55,734 nucleotides of DNA from Pseudoalteromonas luteoviolacea DSM 6061. Lineage in GTDB: Bacteria > Pseudomonadota > Gammaproteobacteria > Enterobacterales > Alteromonadaceae. Of the stretch, positions 9,116-16,973 are shown piece by piece. Numbering within the stretch: the stretch's first letter is position 1; each line of letters opens with the position of its first letter. The stretch spans positions 1 to 55,734 of the forward strand of contig NZ_AUYB01000068.1 of the NCBI RefSeq assembly GCF_001625655.1, written 5' to 3'. The notes below the pieces were generated by a model. The model was given only the letters and a program-made list of their open reading frames with translations. It searched no databases and had not been told where the DNA came from. The translations under genes and the position numbers were made by a program.

Positions 9116-9864
9116 GAGATCACCTTCGCTTCAGTCTTAAGTTTAGTTACGAGCTCTTCAACACTCTCTACAATAACACCTGCTTCACGCTTTGCTGGCT
9201 CTTCAACTTTTACCAGCTCAACTCGTGGCGCTAAATCAACACCTAAAGTGTCTGCTGCGACTACATCTAAAGGCTTGCGCTTGGCTTTCATGATATTAGG
9301 CAGCGTTGCATAACGTGGTTCGTTAAGACGAAGATCCGTTGTTACAATTGCCGGAAGAGGTAATGAAACGGTTTGCAGGCCACCATCTACTTCACGTGTT
9401 ACGACTGCGTTCTCACCCTCAATAACAAGCTTTGAAGCAAATGTTCCCTGACCACGCTTTGTCAAAGCACCAAGCATTTGGCCTGTTTGATTGTTATCTG
9501 CATCTATAGACTGCTTACCTAAGATAACCAATTCTGGATTTTCTTGTTCAACCAACTTCGCAAGTAATTTTGCTACATGAAGCGACTCTAATTTAGCGTC
9601 AGTTTCGATATGGATTGCCTTATCGGCACCAAGAGCAAGTGCAGTACGAAGCTGTTCTTGGCAAGCTTTGTCGCCAATTGACACTGCAATTACTTCAGTT
9701 GCACTGCCCGCTTCTTTTAATCTGATAGCTTCTTCTACTGCAATTTCGCAAAACGGGTTCATAGCCATTTTTACATTCGTAAGATCAACATCGCTGTTAT
9801 CGGCCTTGACTCTCGCTTTGACGTTGTAGTCAATCACGCGTTTGATTGGTACAAGTACTTTCAT
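9112..9864 (-). CDS. etfB: Electron transfer flavoprotein beta subunit
   Basis: A 250-residue AMP-binding subunit of ETF. Hallmarks are [31 protein letters not shown] and the recognition-loop-like [18 protein letters not shown] that docks on partner dehydrogenases. GGAGTAACC precedes the ATG. First gene of etfB-etfA, divergent from the ETF:quinone oxidoreductase gene across a 175-bp region carrying two copies of a TGACGT...ACGTCA palindrome. Confidence 0.98.
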   Translation of the reverse strand: MKVLVPIKRVIDYNVKARVKADNSDVDLTNVKMAMNPFCEIAVEEAIRLKEAGSATEVIAVSIGDKACQEQLRTALALGADKAIHIETDAKLESLHVAKLLAKLVEQENPELVILGKQSIDADNNQTGQMLGALTKRGQGTFASKLVIEGENAVVTREVDGGLQTVSLPLPAIVTTDLRLNEPRYATLPNIMKAKRKPLDVVAADTLGVDLAPRVELVKVEEPAKREAGVIVESVEELVTKLKTEAKVIS

Positions 9865-9895
9865 GGTTACTCCATCATCTGGTTATTTGTGTAGC

Positions 9896-9909
9896 TGACG
9901 CGTACGTCA
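9896..9909. promoter_or_regulatory. Palindromic operator, imperfect copy (TGACG-CGTA-CGTCA)
   Basis: A 14-bp dyad with one mismatched pair relative to the perfect copy at 9943-9960, centre to centre 49 bp away. It lies 32-45 bp upstream of etfB. It resembles the dyad I recall for the MerR-family regulator LiuR of branched-chain amino acid/fatty acid catabolism. The regulator assignment is inference. Confidence 0.6.
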
Positions 9910-9942
9910 ATAAAACAATTTAATGAAACCAGCCTACTTCCT

Positions 9943-9960
9943 GTTGACGTAAACGTCAAC
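9943..9960. promoter_or_regulatory. Perfect palindromic operator (GTTGACGT-AA-ACGTCAAC)
   Basis: An 18-bp sequence with perfect 8-bp arms between the divergent etfB and etfD genes, most likely the main operator for both. The AA-spaced TTGACGT/ACGTCAA form fits the LiuR-type motif as I remember it. No liuR gene is in the window. Confidence 0.7.
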
Positions 9961-10039
9961 CTAAAATAACCTTAGCTTAACGTAAAAAAAACTTAACTCG
10001 AGTTTAAGTTAATCTACCGTCAATGTATACGAGGTAAAA

Positions 10040-11689
10040 ATGGTCGAACGTGAAACCATGGAATTTGATGTCGTTATAGTGGGTGCGGGACCTGCCGGTC
10101 TATCATGCGCTATTCGACTCGCCCAACAAGCACAGCAAAAAGAACAAGAATTGATGATCTGTGTGGTAGAAAAGGGCTCAGAAGTAGGCGCACACATCTT
10201 ATCGGGTGCTGTATTTGAAACCAAAGCGTTGGACGAGTTAATACCTGATTGGGCGGAAAAAGGCGCACCAGTCACAACCAAAGTCACTCATGACGATATC
10301 TATTTATTCAAAGATGAGAAAAGCGCAACGAACTTACCTCATGTGGTTGTACCAAAAACTTTTAAAAATGACGGTAACTACATTGTTTCTATGGGTAACG
10401 TATGCCGTTGGTTAGCAGAACAAGCCGAACAATTAGGGGTTGAAATTTTCCCTGGGTTTAGTGCTCATTCGCTTATTATTGAAGAAAGCGAAGTGAAAGG
10501 TATAGTCACTGGCGATATGGGTCTTGACCGCGAAGGCCAACCAAAAGACACTTACATGCCCGGTATGGAACTCAGAGCAAAATATACTGTTTTTGCAGAA
10601 GGCTGCAGAGGCCACCTTGGAAAGCAGCTTATTAAGGAGTTCAATTTAGACAAAGACGCATCTCCTCAACATTATGGTATTGGCTTCAAAGAAATTTGGC
10701 AGATTGACCCTGAAAAGCACAAAGAAGGGACCGTTGTTCACGGTACTGGATGGCCATTAGACGGCGAAACACATGGTGGCTCCTTCATGTATCATGCCGA
10801 GAATAACCAAGTTGTTGTGGGCCTGATTATCGACTTGAATTATAAAAACCCGTACTTAAGTCCTTTTGACGAATTTCAGAGAATGAAGCATCACCCGGTG
10901 TTCAAAGCAACTCTGGAAGGTGGTGAGCGCATTGCTTATGGTGCTAGGGCCATCGCCAAAGGCGGCTTACACGCTTTACCAAAAATGCATTTTCCAGGTG
11001 GTCTACTTATTGGTTGTGATGCTGGAACCCTTAACTTTGCAAAAATCAAAGGCAACCACACTGCGATGAAGTCTGGCATTATCGGAGCCGATACCATCAT
11101 TGAAGCCTTAGCAAGTGACGAACCAGTGAATGATTTGCAAAGCTTTGATGATAAATTCAAGGCCAGCTGGCTTTATGAAGAGCTTTATCAGTCTCGCAAT
11201 TTTGGCCCAGCTATGCATAAGTTAGGTCGCTATTTAGGCGGCGCATATAACATGATTGATCAAAACTTCTTCTCTGGCTCTTTGCCATTTACAATTAAAG
11301 ATACTAGCAAAGACTATGAATCACTAAGATTGGCAAAAGACTCAGTCGAGATAAGCTACCCTAAACCAGATGGTAAGTTAAGTTTCGATAAGTTGTCTTC
11401 AGTATTTTTATCTAATACCAATCATGAGGAAGTGCAACCATGTCACTTACAACTTAAAGATGCCACGATCCCAATTACCGTGAACCTCGAGAAATATGCA
11501 GAACCAGCACAGCGTTATTGCCCGGCTGGTGTTTACGAAGTAAATGAAAACGAAGAAGGTGAAAAGCAGTTTGTGATTAATGCGCAAAACTGTATCCACT
11601 GCAAGACTTGTGACATCAAAGATCCAAGCCAAAATATCACCTGGGTCACTCCTGAGGGTGCTGGCGGTCCAAATTACCCCAACATGTAA
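10040..11689 (+). CDS. etfD: Electron transfer flavoprotein:ubiquinone oxidoreductase
   Basis: A 549-residue membrane-associated flavoprotein moving electrons from reduced ETF to the quinone pool. The N-terminal dinucleotide fold is VVIVGAGPAGLS (about 11-22). The C-terminal [4Fe-4S] cluster ligands are C494 (RYCPAGVYE), C518, C521 and C524 (NCIHCKTC), and the protein ends with the family-typical WVTPEGAGGPNYPNM. GAGG lies 5 nt before the ATG. Length is normal. It is divergent from etfBA and ends in a strong terminator. It is also called ETFDH/ETF-QO; the letter symbol varies between genomes. Confidence 0.97.
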   Translation: MVERETMEFDVVIVGAGPAGLSCAIRLAQQAQQKEQELMICVVEKGSEVGAHILSGAVFETKALDELIPDWAEKGAPVTTKVTHDDIYLFKDEKSATNLPHVVVPKTFKNDGNYIVSMGNVCRWLAEQAEQLGVEIFPGFSAHSLIIEESEVKGIVTGDMGLDREGQPKDTYMPGMELRAKYTVFAEGCRGHLGKQLIKEFNLDKDASPQHYGIGFKEIWQIDPEKHKEGTVVHGTGWPLDGETHGGSFMYHAENNQVVVGLIIDLNYKNPYLSPFDEFQRMKHHPVFKATLEGGERIAYGARAIAKGGLHALPKMHFPGGLLIGCDAGTLNFAKIKGNHTAMKSGIIGADTIIEALASDEPVNDLQSFDDKFKASWLYEELYQSRNFGPAMHKLGRYLGGAYNMIDQNFFSGSLPFTIKDTSKDYESLRLAKDSVEISYPKPDGKLSFDKLSSVFLSNTNHEEVQPCHLQLKDATIPITVNLEKYAEPAQRYCPAGVYEVNENEEGEKQFVINAQNCIHCKTCDIKDPSQNITWVTPEGAGGPNYPNM

Positions 11690-11723
11690 TAACCAACCAA
11701 TTATTACTATTTCCTAAATTGCG

Positions 11724-11747
11724 AGGGGCGAAATGCCCCTTTTTTTC
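11724..11747 (+). terminator. Intrinsic terminator after etfD
   Basis: AGGGGC-GAAAT-GCCCCT stem (11724-11729 with 11735-11740) followed by a T run, about 35 bp after the etfD stop. It also rules out an ATG at 11719 as the start of the next gene. Confidence 0.9.
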
Positions 11748-11784
11748 TATACTTACCCCATACTCGACAATTTTTGAGGCGCGT

Positions 11785-12267
11785 ATGGCCGAGCAATCAG
11801 AAGTCATTTTTAGATTCTTAGCAGAACCAACCGATGTTAACTTTGGCGGAAAAGTACACGGTGGCGTGGTTATGAAGTGGATAGATCAGGCTGGTTATGC
11901 CTGCGCAGCTGGTTGGAGTGGAGCCTACTGCGTAACGGTTTCAGTAGCTGGGGTTCGTTTTCACCGCCCAATCCTTGTTGGGCAAATTGTTGAAGTTTCT
12001 GCAAAAATTGCTCACACGGGAAAAACCAGTATGCAGATATTTATTCAAGTGCGATGTGGCGACCCGCAAAACCAACATATGGTAGAAACTAACCATTGTA
12101 TTATTAGTTTTATTGCTATGGATCAAGCGGGTTACCCAATACCGGTTCCTAAGTTTGTAGCGGAAAGCTCTGAGCAAAAGGCGCTAGAGCAGTATGCAAT
12201 TAAGATGAAAGACATCGCCATTCAAACTGAATCTTTGTTGCAAGCAACCTTAGATCAAGACGATTAA
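11785..12267 (+). CDS. Acyl-CoA thioesterase, YciA-like hotdog family
   Basis: A 160-residue hotdog-fold thioesterase that should hydrolyse acyl-CoA to free acid and CoA. The family signature DVNFGGKVHGGVVMKWIDQAG lies at about residues 14-34, including the catalytic Asp in WIDQAG, followed by RFHRPI and a typical HMVETNHCIISFIAMD strand. The chosen start at 11785 has GAGG 5 nt upstream. An earlier in-frame ATG at 11719 would start inside the etfD terminator. Its place after etfD fits fatty acid or branched-chain acyl-CoA metabolism, though it has its own transcription unit. Confidence 0.92.
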   Translation: MAEQSEVIFRFLAEPTDVNFGGKVHGGVVMKWIDQAGYACAAGWSGAYCVTVSVAGVRFHRPILVGQIVEVSAKIAHTGKTSMQIFIQVRCGDPQNQHMVETNHCIISFIAMDQAGYPIPVPKFVAESSEQKALEQYAIKMKDIAIQTESLLQATLDQDD

Positions 12268-12275
12268 TTGACCAA

Positions 12276-12304
12276 AAGGCGAATGCCCCAGCAGTATTCG
12301 CCTT
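12276..12304. terminator. Hairpin terminator between convergent genes
   Basis: A 9-bp stem AAGGCGAAT/ATTCGCCTT with an 11-nt loop in the 47-bp gap between the thioesterase and the P-loop gene. Flanking A and T are short, so it is only moderately convincing. Confidence 0.6.
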
Positions 12305-12314
12305 ATGCGCAAGA

Positions 12315-12836
12315 TTAGTGCTGAGGCACCAATACTTTAAGTAGGCCATTTAGCTCATTTAAGGTTTTTACTCTATACAGTGCTTTTTCTTTAGCGCCTC
12401 TTCTTAGCGACTGATAAAACGACTCGTTCCAAAATCGACGGGACTGCCCTAGAAATTTATATGATTGCAATGTACCTTTGGCTAAGGAACTTCCATCAGG
12501 CCACCCTTTTGGTTTCTGATAAATCCCTTTAAGAAACCGCTTTGTCACAAGCCAATAACTCAAGGGATAAGGTAAATCGATATAAATGAGCGTATCAGCA
12601 CAAGCTATTCTCTGCTGAAAAGACCCAATAGGTCCTAATCCATCCAAGATCCAGCTTTCTGAGTTAAGTATTTTGTCGTGCGCTTTATCAAACTTGCTTC
12701 GCAATACCTGCGAACCATCGGCATTAAAAGCCATAGTATCAATTTGATGTAATGGTATCCCTGAAAGACTTGCTAATTGGGCACTAAAGGTCGATTTACC
12801 ACTACCGGGTTTACCAAATATTGCTATTTTCTTCAT
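12315..12836 (-). CDS. P-loop NTPase, adenylate-kinase-related (topology-modulation-protein-like)
   Basis: A 173-residue P-loop protein of the FlaR/topology modulation group of adenylate-kinase-like NTPases, whose cellular roles are poorly defined. The Walker A is GKPGSGKST at residues 8-16. Then come LHQIDTMAF, a WILDGLG strand-turn (kinase-like second motif) and DTLIYIDLP, with a basic C-terminal half. The start at 12836 is set by AAGGAG just upstream; the longer reading frame needs a TTG start without a ribosome site. It probably phosphorylates or hydrolyses a nucleotide-linked substrate; the substrate is unknown. Confidence 0.82.
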   Translation of the reverse strand: MKKIAIFGKPGSGKSTFSAQLASLSGIPLHQIDTMAFNADGSQVLRSKFDKAHDKILNSESWILDGLGPIGSFQQRIACADTLIYIDLPYPLSYWLVTKRFLKGIYQKPKGWPDGSSLAKGTLQSYKFLGQSRRFWNESFYQSLRRGAKEKALYRVKTLNELNGLLKVLVPQH

Positions 12837-12875
12837 TCTGTCTCCTTGATTCGAAGTACCCAAAAGGCAGAAATG

Positions 12876-12900
12876 AAAAAACCGCCTTCTAGGCGGGTTT
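12876..12900 (-). terminator. Intrinsic terminator downstream of the GNAT gene
   Basis: Minus strand CCGCC-TAGAA-GGCGG stem followed by T6-T7 (12882-12896 stem, A tract on plus strand 12876-12881). It lies between the GNAT gene and the P-loop gene and isolates the two. Confidence 0.8.
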
Positions 12901-13035
12901 TCGCTCGAACATACAAAAGCCCACCATTCCTATGGAATGATGATAATTCGGCTTGTTCTATTGCGTGCACTCATGTTCATAAGTCAATCATGTCGAGATA
13001 TCAGTTTGATGTCAACGCCTTATACTTACACCAAG

Positions 13036-13482
13036 TTAGTAGAATTTCTTTTCCATTAAAATCAGCTTTTTCCCCATGTGTAAAGAGTCATCAAATGGTC
13101 GATAGCCTAATTTGTTATATATATGAATGCCTCTGAGGTTGGACTCAAATACGTCTAGCCATATTCGCTTGCAATTTAGCTGTTTTACGCAGTGCGTTTC
13201 CATTAGAGAAATAGCCTTTTGACCAACACCTTGTCCCTTAGAAGCAATGACAATACGTCTAAACTCTACACTTTGATCCGCTTCGCAAGCCAGAATGATA
13301 AAACCAGCTAATACACCTTGGTGAAACACTGACAAATAAACATTGTCCTCTTTATGCATCTCAGCTAAATGCTGCTCTTTTGAGTATGGGATGATATAGG
13401 ACGATGTGGTGCCTGCTTTTTCCATAGCGACAAAAGCATCAATATGTTCGATTTGAGTTGGTTTTATTTCTATCAACACCAT
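13036..13482 (-). CDS. GNAT family N-acetyltransferase
   Basis: A 148-residue single-domain acetyltransferase. The acetyl-CoA site motif is RRIVIASKGQGVGQKAISLM (about 76-95), followed by KRIWLDVFESNLRGIHIYNKLGY, the typical motif B with a C-terminal aromatic. GAGG stands 5 nt before the ATG. The substrate cannot be predicted. It lies 14 bp after the stop of the RidA-like gene on the same strand, so the two may be co-transcribed. Confidence 0.9.
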   Translation of the reverse strand: MVLIEIKPTQIEHIDAFVAMEKAGTTSSYIIPYSKEQHLAEMHKEDNVYLSVFHQGVLAGFIILACEADQSVEFRRIVIASKGQGVGQKAISLMETHCVKQLNCKRIWLDVFESNLRGIHIYNKLGYRPFDDSLHMGKKLILMEKKFY

Positions 13483-13496
13483 GATTCCTCACCACA

Positions 13497-13850
13497 TTAT
13501 AGTGTTCTTATTGCTGTAACAGTTACTTCAATTAGTACATCCCCCTCAAGAGCAACTCCCAAACAAGCTCGTTGTGGCCAATGTTCAGGATTTGGCCCTA
13601 ACCATGCTTTCCAGACTTCATCCATCAATGGCTTATCTGCCATGTTTGCAATGTAAACTTGCGCTGAAACAATTTGGCTCTTGTCTGAACCTAGCTCGGT
13701 CAGATTTTCTTGTATGGTGTTTAAGGTAAGTTGTGTTTGCTCTTCAATGCCAACTTGTGTGTTAGAAGATGTGGCAACTGTCCAAACTAAATCTTTATAT
13801 GCTGATGATTTATTGCGGCCAGCGTATATACCGCGTTTTCTTTCAATCAC
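13497..13850 (-). CDS. RidA family protein (divergent paralogue)
   Basis: A roughly 117-residue member of the RidA/YjgF/UK114 family. True RidA hydrolyses reactive 2-aminoacrylate and other enamines. The substrate-binding Arg is kept in QRACLGVAL near the C-terminus. However, the Glu found in canonical RidA (IEIEAIA, present in the next gene) is Thr here (IEVTVTA), placing it in another Rid subfamily with possibly different chemistry. Start: GTG at 13850 has AGGGAG 6 nt upstream. An ATG at 13868 in frame lacks a ribosome site, and both remain possible. It is probably co-transcribed with the following GNAT gene. Confidence 0.85.
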   Translation of the reverse strand: MIERKRGIYAGRNKSSAYKDLVWTVATSSNTQVGIEEQTQLTLNTIQENLTELGSDKSQIVSAQVYIANMADKPLMDEVWKAWLGPNPEHWPQRACLGVALEGDVLIEVTVTAIRTL

Positions 13851-13899
13851 CGTGCACTCCCTGATCATTGAAATTATACTCGTGAAATAGCACGCCTAA

Positions 13900-13924
13900 T
13901 AAAAAAGGAGCCTACGCTCCTTTA
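13900..13924 (-). terminator. Intrinsic terminator of ridA
   Basis: Stem AAAGGAGC/GCTCCTTT (13904-13911 with 13916-13923) around CTAC. On the minus strand it ends in a T6 run, 16 bp after the ridA stop. Confidence 0.88.
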
Positions 13925-13939
13925 AATTTTGAATTGCAA

Positions 13940-14329
13940 CTATTTGCGAATTGCAATCGCTTCAATCTCGATATTTACATCTTTAGGTAAACGCGCAACT
14001 TCCACACATGAACGTGCCGGATAGTTTGCAACTTTGTGCTCATCAAAAAATTGACCATATACCTCGTTTACCGTACCAAAGTCATTTAGATCTTTAACAA
14101 ATACGGTTAGTTTTACAATATCACCAACAGTTAGACCAGATGACTCTACTACAGCTTTTACATTTTCAAGTGATTGTCTCGCTTGATCTGCAATTGCTTC
14201 AGGTACTTCACCTGTCGCAGGGTTTACTGGAATTTGTCCTGAAGTCAACACCATATTTCCTAGATCAACGCCCTGTACGTATGGACCAATTGCAGCTGGT
14301 GCTGATTCTGTATGTAAAACTTTTGTCAT
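13940..14329 (-). CDS. ridA: Reactive intermediate/imine deaminase RidA
   Basis: A 129-residue canonical RidA, which detoxifies 2-aminoacrylate and other enamine/imine intermediates of PLP enzymes in the cytosol. Family signatures: SAPAAIGPYVQGV (9-21), TSGQIPVNPATGEV (29-42), and the C-terminal YPARSCVEVARLPKDV plus IEIEAIA containing the active-site Arg and Glu. Length is normal. It has its own terminator, and the paralogue downstream on the same strand is separate. Confidence 0.96.
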   Translation of the reverse strand: MTKVLHTESAPAAIGPYVQGVDLGNMVLTSGQIPVNPATGEVPEAIADQARQSLENVKAVVESSGLTVGDIVKLTVFVKDLNDFGTVNEVYGQFFDEHKVANYPARSCVEVARLPKDVNIEIEAIAIRK

Positions 14330-14439
14330 GATAATTTCCGTTTCTGATTAATGGATATAAGTGCGCTTATAGTCTCTACCTTTGCGCACTTTTTCAAGTA
14401 TTTAGGACATTTGGCGTGAATTAAATTTTAGTCGCAAAT

Positions 14440-14799
14440 TTAAGCAAGTTTGACGACTAAATCAGATAAGGATTCTGGTGAAAAAGGTTTAGATATGTAT
14501 GCGTTAACACCAAGCTGACTCATTTGTTGAACTTTATCAGGTGATGTGTCGCCAGTGAGCATAATTATTTTGATATCTCGATATGCTGGCTCTAGTTTCA
14601 CTTGCTTAATTAGTTCGACACCATTAATTTTTGGCATATTCCAGTCGGTTACGATTAAATCATAATGCTCGTCTGACAAAGCACTTAACGCTTCTTCGCC
14701 ATTACTGGCTTGCGTTAGCTCATTGAACCCACGTTCTTGCAAACTTTCACTGATCAATTCGCGCATAAAGTATGTATCATCAACAATTAAAATTCGCAT
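14440..14799 (-). CDS. CheY-like single-domain response regulator
   Basis: A 119-residue receiver domain with nothing attached. Phosphorylation site D52 (IVTDWNMP), acidic pocket D7-D8, switch T82 (MLTGD) and K104 (ISKPFS) are all present, so it should be phosphorylated by a histidine kinase and signal by docking. ATG at 14799 is preceded by AAGGAAGGGC; upstream ATGs in frame lack ribosome sites. No kinase or chemotaxis genes are adjacent, so the partner is unknown. The sequence NMPKINGVELIK is typical of stand-alone receivers in flagellar, chemotaxis or stalk-type pathways. Confidence 0.93.
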   Translation of the reverse strand: MRILIVDDTYFMRELISESLQERGFNELTQASNGEEALSALSDEHYDLIVTDWNMPKINGVELIKQVKLEPAYRDIKIIMLTGDTSPDKVQQMSQLGVNAYISKPFSPESLSDLVVKLA

Positions 14800-14950
14800 G
14801 CCCTTCCTTAAATACCGCAAGTTGTATACCCAACAATGATTTATGCTAGTCATAGCCAGCAACAAAAGCAAAGTTAACGGCGATAATTCAACCGATTTAA
14901 AATGGACTTCAACGAAAAATCGACTTTTAAAAGTTTTATTTCTGTAAATA

Positions 14951-15598
14951 TTAAACCAAGTACGAAAGGTTAAAGTCAGTCAAGCTTCTTAGCTTAAAGT
15001 CCGATAGGTCAAATTTTTGATGCTCGTACTCACCTTTGTGAGGTACTGCTAATGTACGCATTTTTGCTGCTTTTGCAGCCAAAATTCCGGTACTAGAGTC
15101 TTCTATTGCCAAACACCTTGAAGGACACACATCCAACCCTTGGGCAGCGGTTAAATAGATCGCTGGATCGGGCTTTCCTGCAAGCTCATCATCTGATGAA
15201 CGACAATCAGAGAAATAGTGAGAAATATCCAACGTGTCTAAAACAATGGGGATTAGCTGAGCGGGCGCATTGGTTGCCAAACCAATCTTTATTTGATTAT
15301 CTTTGAGTAACTTTAGCGTGCTGTGTACCCCCTCAAGTGCCTTGCCTCGATGCGTTATTAGTTCAGCAACTCGTGTAACAACGGCTTGTGCAACTTGCTC
15401 AATACTCGGCCCATGCCACGGACTTTGATTAAACCAAAATGTAGCGGCTTCTATGGTGGTCATTGTCGCACTCTGTAACGCAAGTTCATCGCTTACGTTA
15501 ACGCCCAAACTGCTAAACACTTCTTTTTCTGCATCTTTCCACATGGGCTCTGAATCAATCAAAGTGCCGTCCATATCGAATATTACCGCTTCAATCAT
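14951..15598 (-). CDS. HAD-superfamily sugar phosphatase (HxpB/YniC-like)
   Basis: A 215-residue HAD phosphatase with a C1-type helical cap. The nucleophile and general acid are D8 and D10 in FDMDGTLIDSEPMW; motif II is GLATNAP, the Lys motif GKPDPAIYL, and motif III is AIEDSSTGILAAKAA. The cap sequence and the EPMW start resemble hexitol phosphatase B (2-deoxyglucose-6-phosphatase) of enterobacteria. It overlaps the upstream ASCH gene by 4 nt (ATGA), so the two are translationally coupled. Substrate preference for sugar or polyol phosphates is by family analogy. Confidence 0.9.
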   Translation of the reverse strand: MIEAVIFDMDGTLIDSEPMWKDAEKEVFSSLGVNVSDELALQSATMTTIEAATFWFNQSPWHGPSIEQVAQAVVTRVAELITHRGKALEGVHSTLKLLKDNQIKIGLATNAPAQLIPIVLDTLDISHYFSDCRSSDDELAGKPDPAIYLTAAQGLDVCPSRCLAIEDSSTGILAAKAAKMRTLAVPHKGEYEHQKFDLSDFKLRSLTDFNLSYLV

Positions 15599-16095
15599 TT
15601 GCCACCCAATCTAAATACCACTTCAAACTCTTCACAGATGATCGGCATGCTTTTTTCTGGTTGAAATTCTGTTTCCTTCAATTCTCTGTGATAGTAATCC
15701 CAGTGAACACGCTGCCAATATTCCAAGCTTTTGTCGCCCTCTCCTTCTAATAAGGCATAATCGGCATCAATCTCCTCAAATGGTATAACAGCAACCCGCA
15801 CCGTCTTGATAATACAATGTGCAACCCCTTGCCAGTCAGTTACAACGTTTAGATCACCGACTTTAGGTAGCTCAAACCCGTTGGCTTGATACCACCAAAG
15901 AGAAGGAGATGTGGCCTTTTTTATGCCAGCAATGACTAAGGATAAACACGTATTAGCATCTTTTTCGTTATCACAAAAATGCCAGCTATCTAAGCGCTGA
16001 AAAGGTTGATTAAGATGATGAAAATAGTCTTCACATATTGTTTGTACCGATTTATGGCAAGCACTATCTGACAAAATATCTGCTCCTTTGTGCAT
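15595..16095 (-). CDS. ASCH domain protein
   Basis: A 166-residue protein with an ASCH fold, a PUA-related RNA/nucleotide-binding domain. Some family members act as small ribonucleases or amidohydrolases. Recognisable features are KKATSPSLWWYQANGFELPKVGD (about 59-80) then DWQGVAHCIIKT, with the conserved YWQRVHWDYY helix near 130. No membrane segment. It is upstream of and overlaps the HAD phosphatase gene. Its cellular role is unclear. Confidence 0.85.
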   Translation of the reverse strand: MHKGADILSDSACHKSVQTICEDYFHHLNQPFQRLDSWHFCDNEKDANTCLSLVIAGIKKATSPSLWWYQANGFELPKVGDLNVVTDWQGVAHCIIKTVRVAVIPFEEIDADYALLEGEGDKSLEYWQRVHWDYYHRELKETEFQPEKSMPIICEEFEVVFRLGGK

Positions 16096-16135
16096 TGTTC
16101 ACAAGCAAGCAGATAATAGAATTTGTAATGCTTAT

Positions 16136-16170
16136 AAGTAAACAGCAAAATTGATTTTTGCCGTTTACTT
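16136..16170 (-). terminator. Long hairpin downstream of the azoreductase
   Basis: A 15-bp stem (16136-16150 with 16156-16170), fully paired on the minus strand if one G-U is counted, 7 bp after the azoreductase stop. The trailing T content is modest. Confidence 0.55.
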
Positions 16171-16177
16171 TGCTTTT

Positions 16178-16837
16178 TTAAACCAGTTTTAAAGCAAGCT
16201 CCCGCGACTTTACAAAAGCAGACTCCAATGAACTTTGATGCCTAAAATCAGCAAACTCCTGATATTCAGACCCAATTTCAAAAACTTGCTCACAGCCAAG
16301 GTACTTAGACAATGTACGAATGTGCGGTGCTAAATGGTTCATGCTCTCTCTTACACCACCAGCTTCAAATCCAAACTCACCACATGATGTTAACAGCACT
16401 AAGGTTTTTCCCGACAAGATTGGCTCTAAAGGAAAATCGCCACGGGCGAGGTCAAAACTAAAGGTTTCGTTGATTCTTACTATTTGATCAAACCAAGCTT
16501 TTAATTGTGCTGGCATACCATAGTTATACATAGGGGTGGAAATCACGACAATATCAGCCTGTATTAACTCATCAATTAGTTTATCCGACACTGCCAACTT
16601 GTTTTTTTGTTCTTCAGTGCGGTTTTCTTTTTTAGTAAACACCGCCCCAAGCCAGTCTTGATCCGTAAACGGGGGGGGATTAATACCAACATCTCTATAC
16701 ATATAGTTATGGATGGATGTATTTTCTTTAAGTGTACTGACAAAGCAGTGCGCTAATCTCTTAGAAATCGAATCGTGATTTGGGTTATCGTTACGACGCT
16801 TTCGAATGCTCGCATCTATATGAAGTAATTGAGTCAT
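16178..16837 (-). CDS. FMN-dependent NADH-azoreductase / NAD(P)H:quinone oxidoreductase
   Basis: A 219-residue flavodoxin-fold reductase of the AzoR family, which reduces quinones and azo compounds by two electrons using FMN. Clues: LHIDASIRKRR phosphate loop at the N-terminus, STPMYNYGMPAQLKAWFDQI (about 100-119) which contacts the flavin, and LTSCGEFGFEAGG near 150. It faces a LysR regulator across 135 bp, a common arrangement in which LysR controls the reductase in response to electrophiles or quinones. Slightly longer than typical AzoR (about 200). Confidence 0.9.
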   Translation of the reverse strand: MTQLLHIDASIRKRRNDNPNHDSISKRLAHCFVSTLKENTSIHNYMYRDVGINPPPFTDQDWLGAVFTKKENRTEEQKNKLAVSDKLIDELIQADIVVISTPMYNYGMPAQLKAWFDQIVRINETFSFDLARGDFPLEPILSGKTLVLLTSCGEFGFEAGGVRESMNHLAPHIRTLSKYLGCEQVFEIGSEYQEFADFRHQSSLESAFVKSRELALKLV

Positions 16838-16973
16838 AAAAGTGTTCTCTTGTTGTTAATTCAGGGGCCCATTGTGCGTTTTTAGGTTTCCACTGACAAA
16901 TGAATTGGCCCTCCTTATAAATAAGTTTTACTCATGTATAATTAGCAACTGACTTTTGCACTGGGAGGAAAAA

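Noticed and set aside
12777..13136. 119-codon plus-strand ORF between the P-loop gene and GNAT gene
   Set aside because: It overlaps two minus-strand genes and a terminator and has no family-like sequence.
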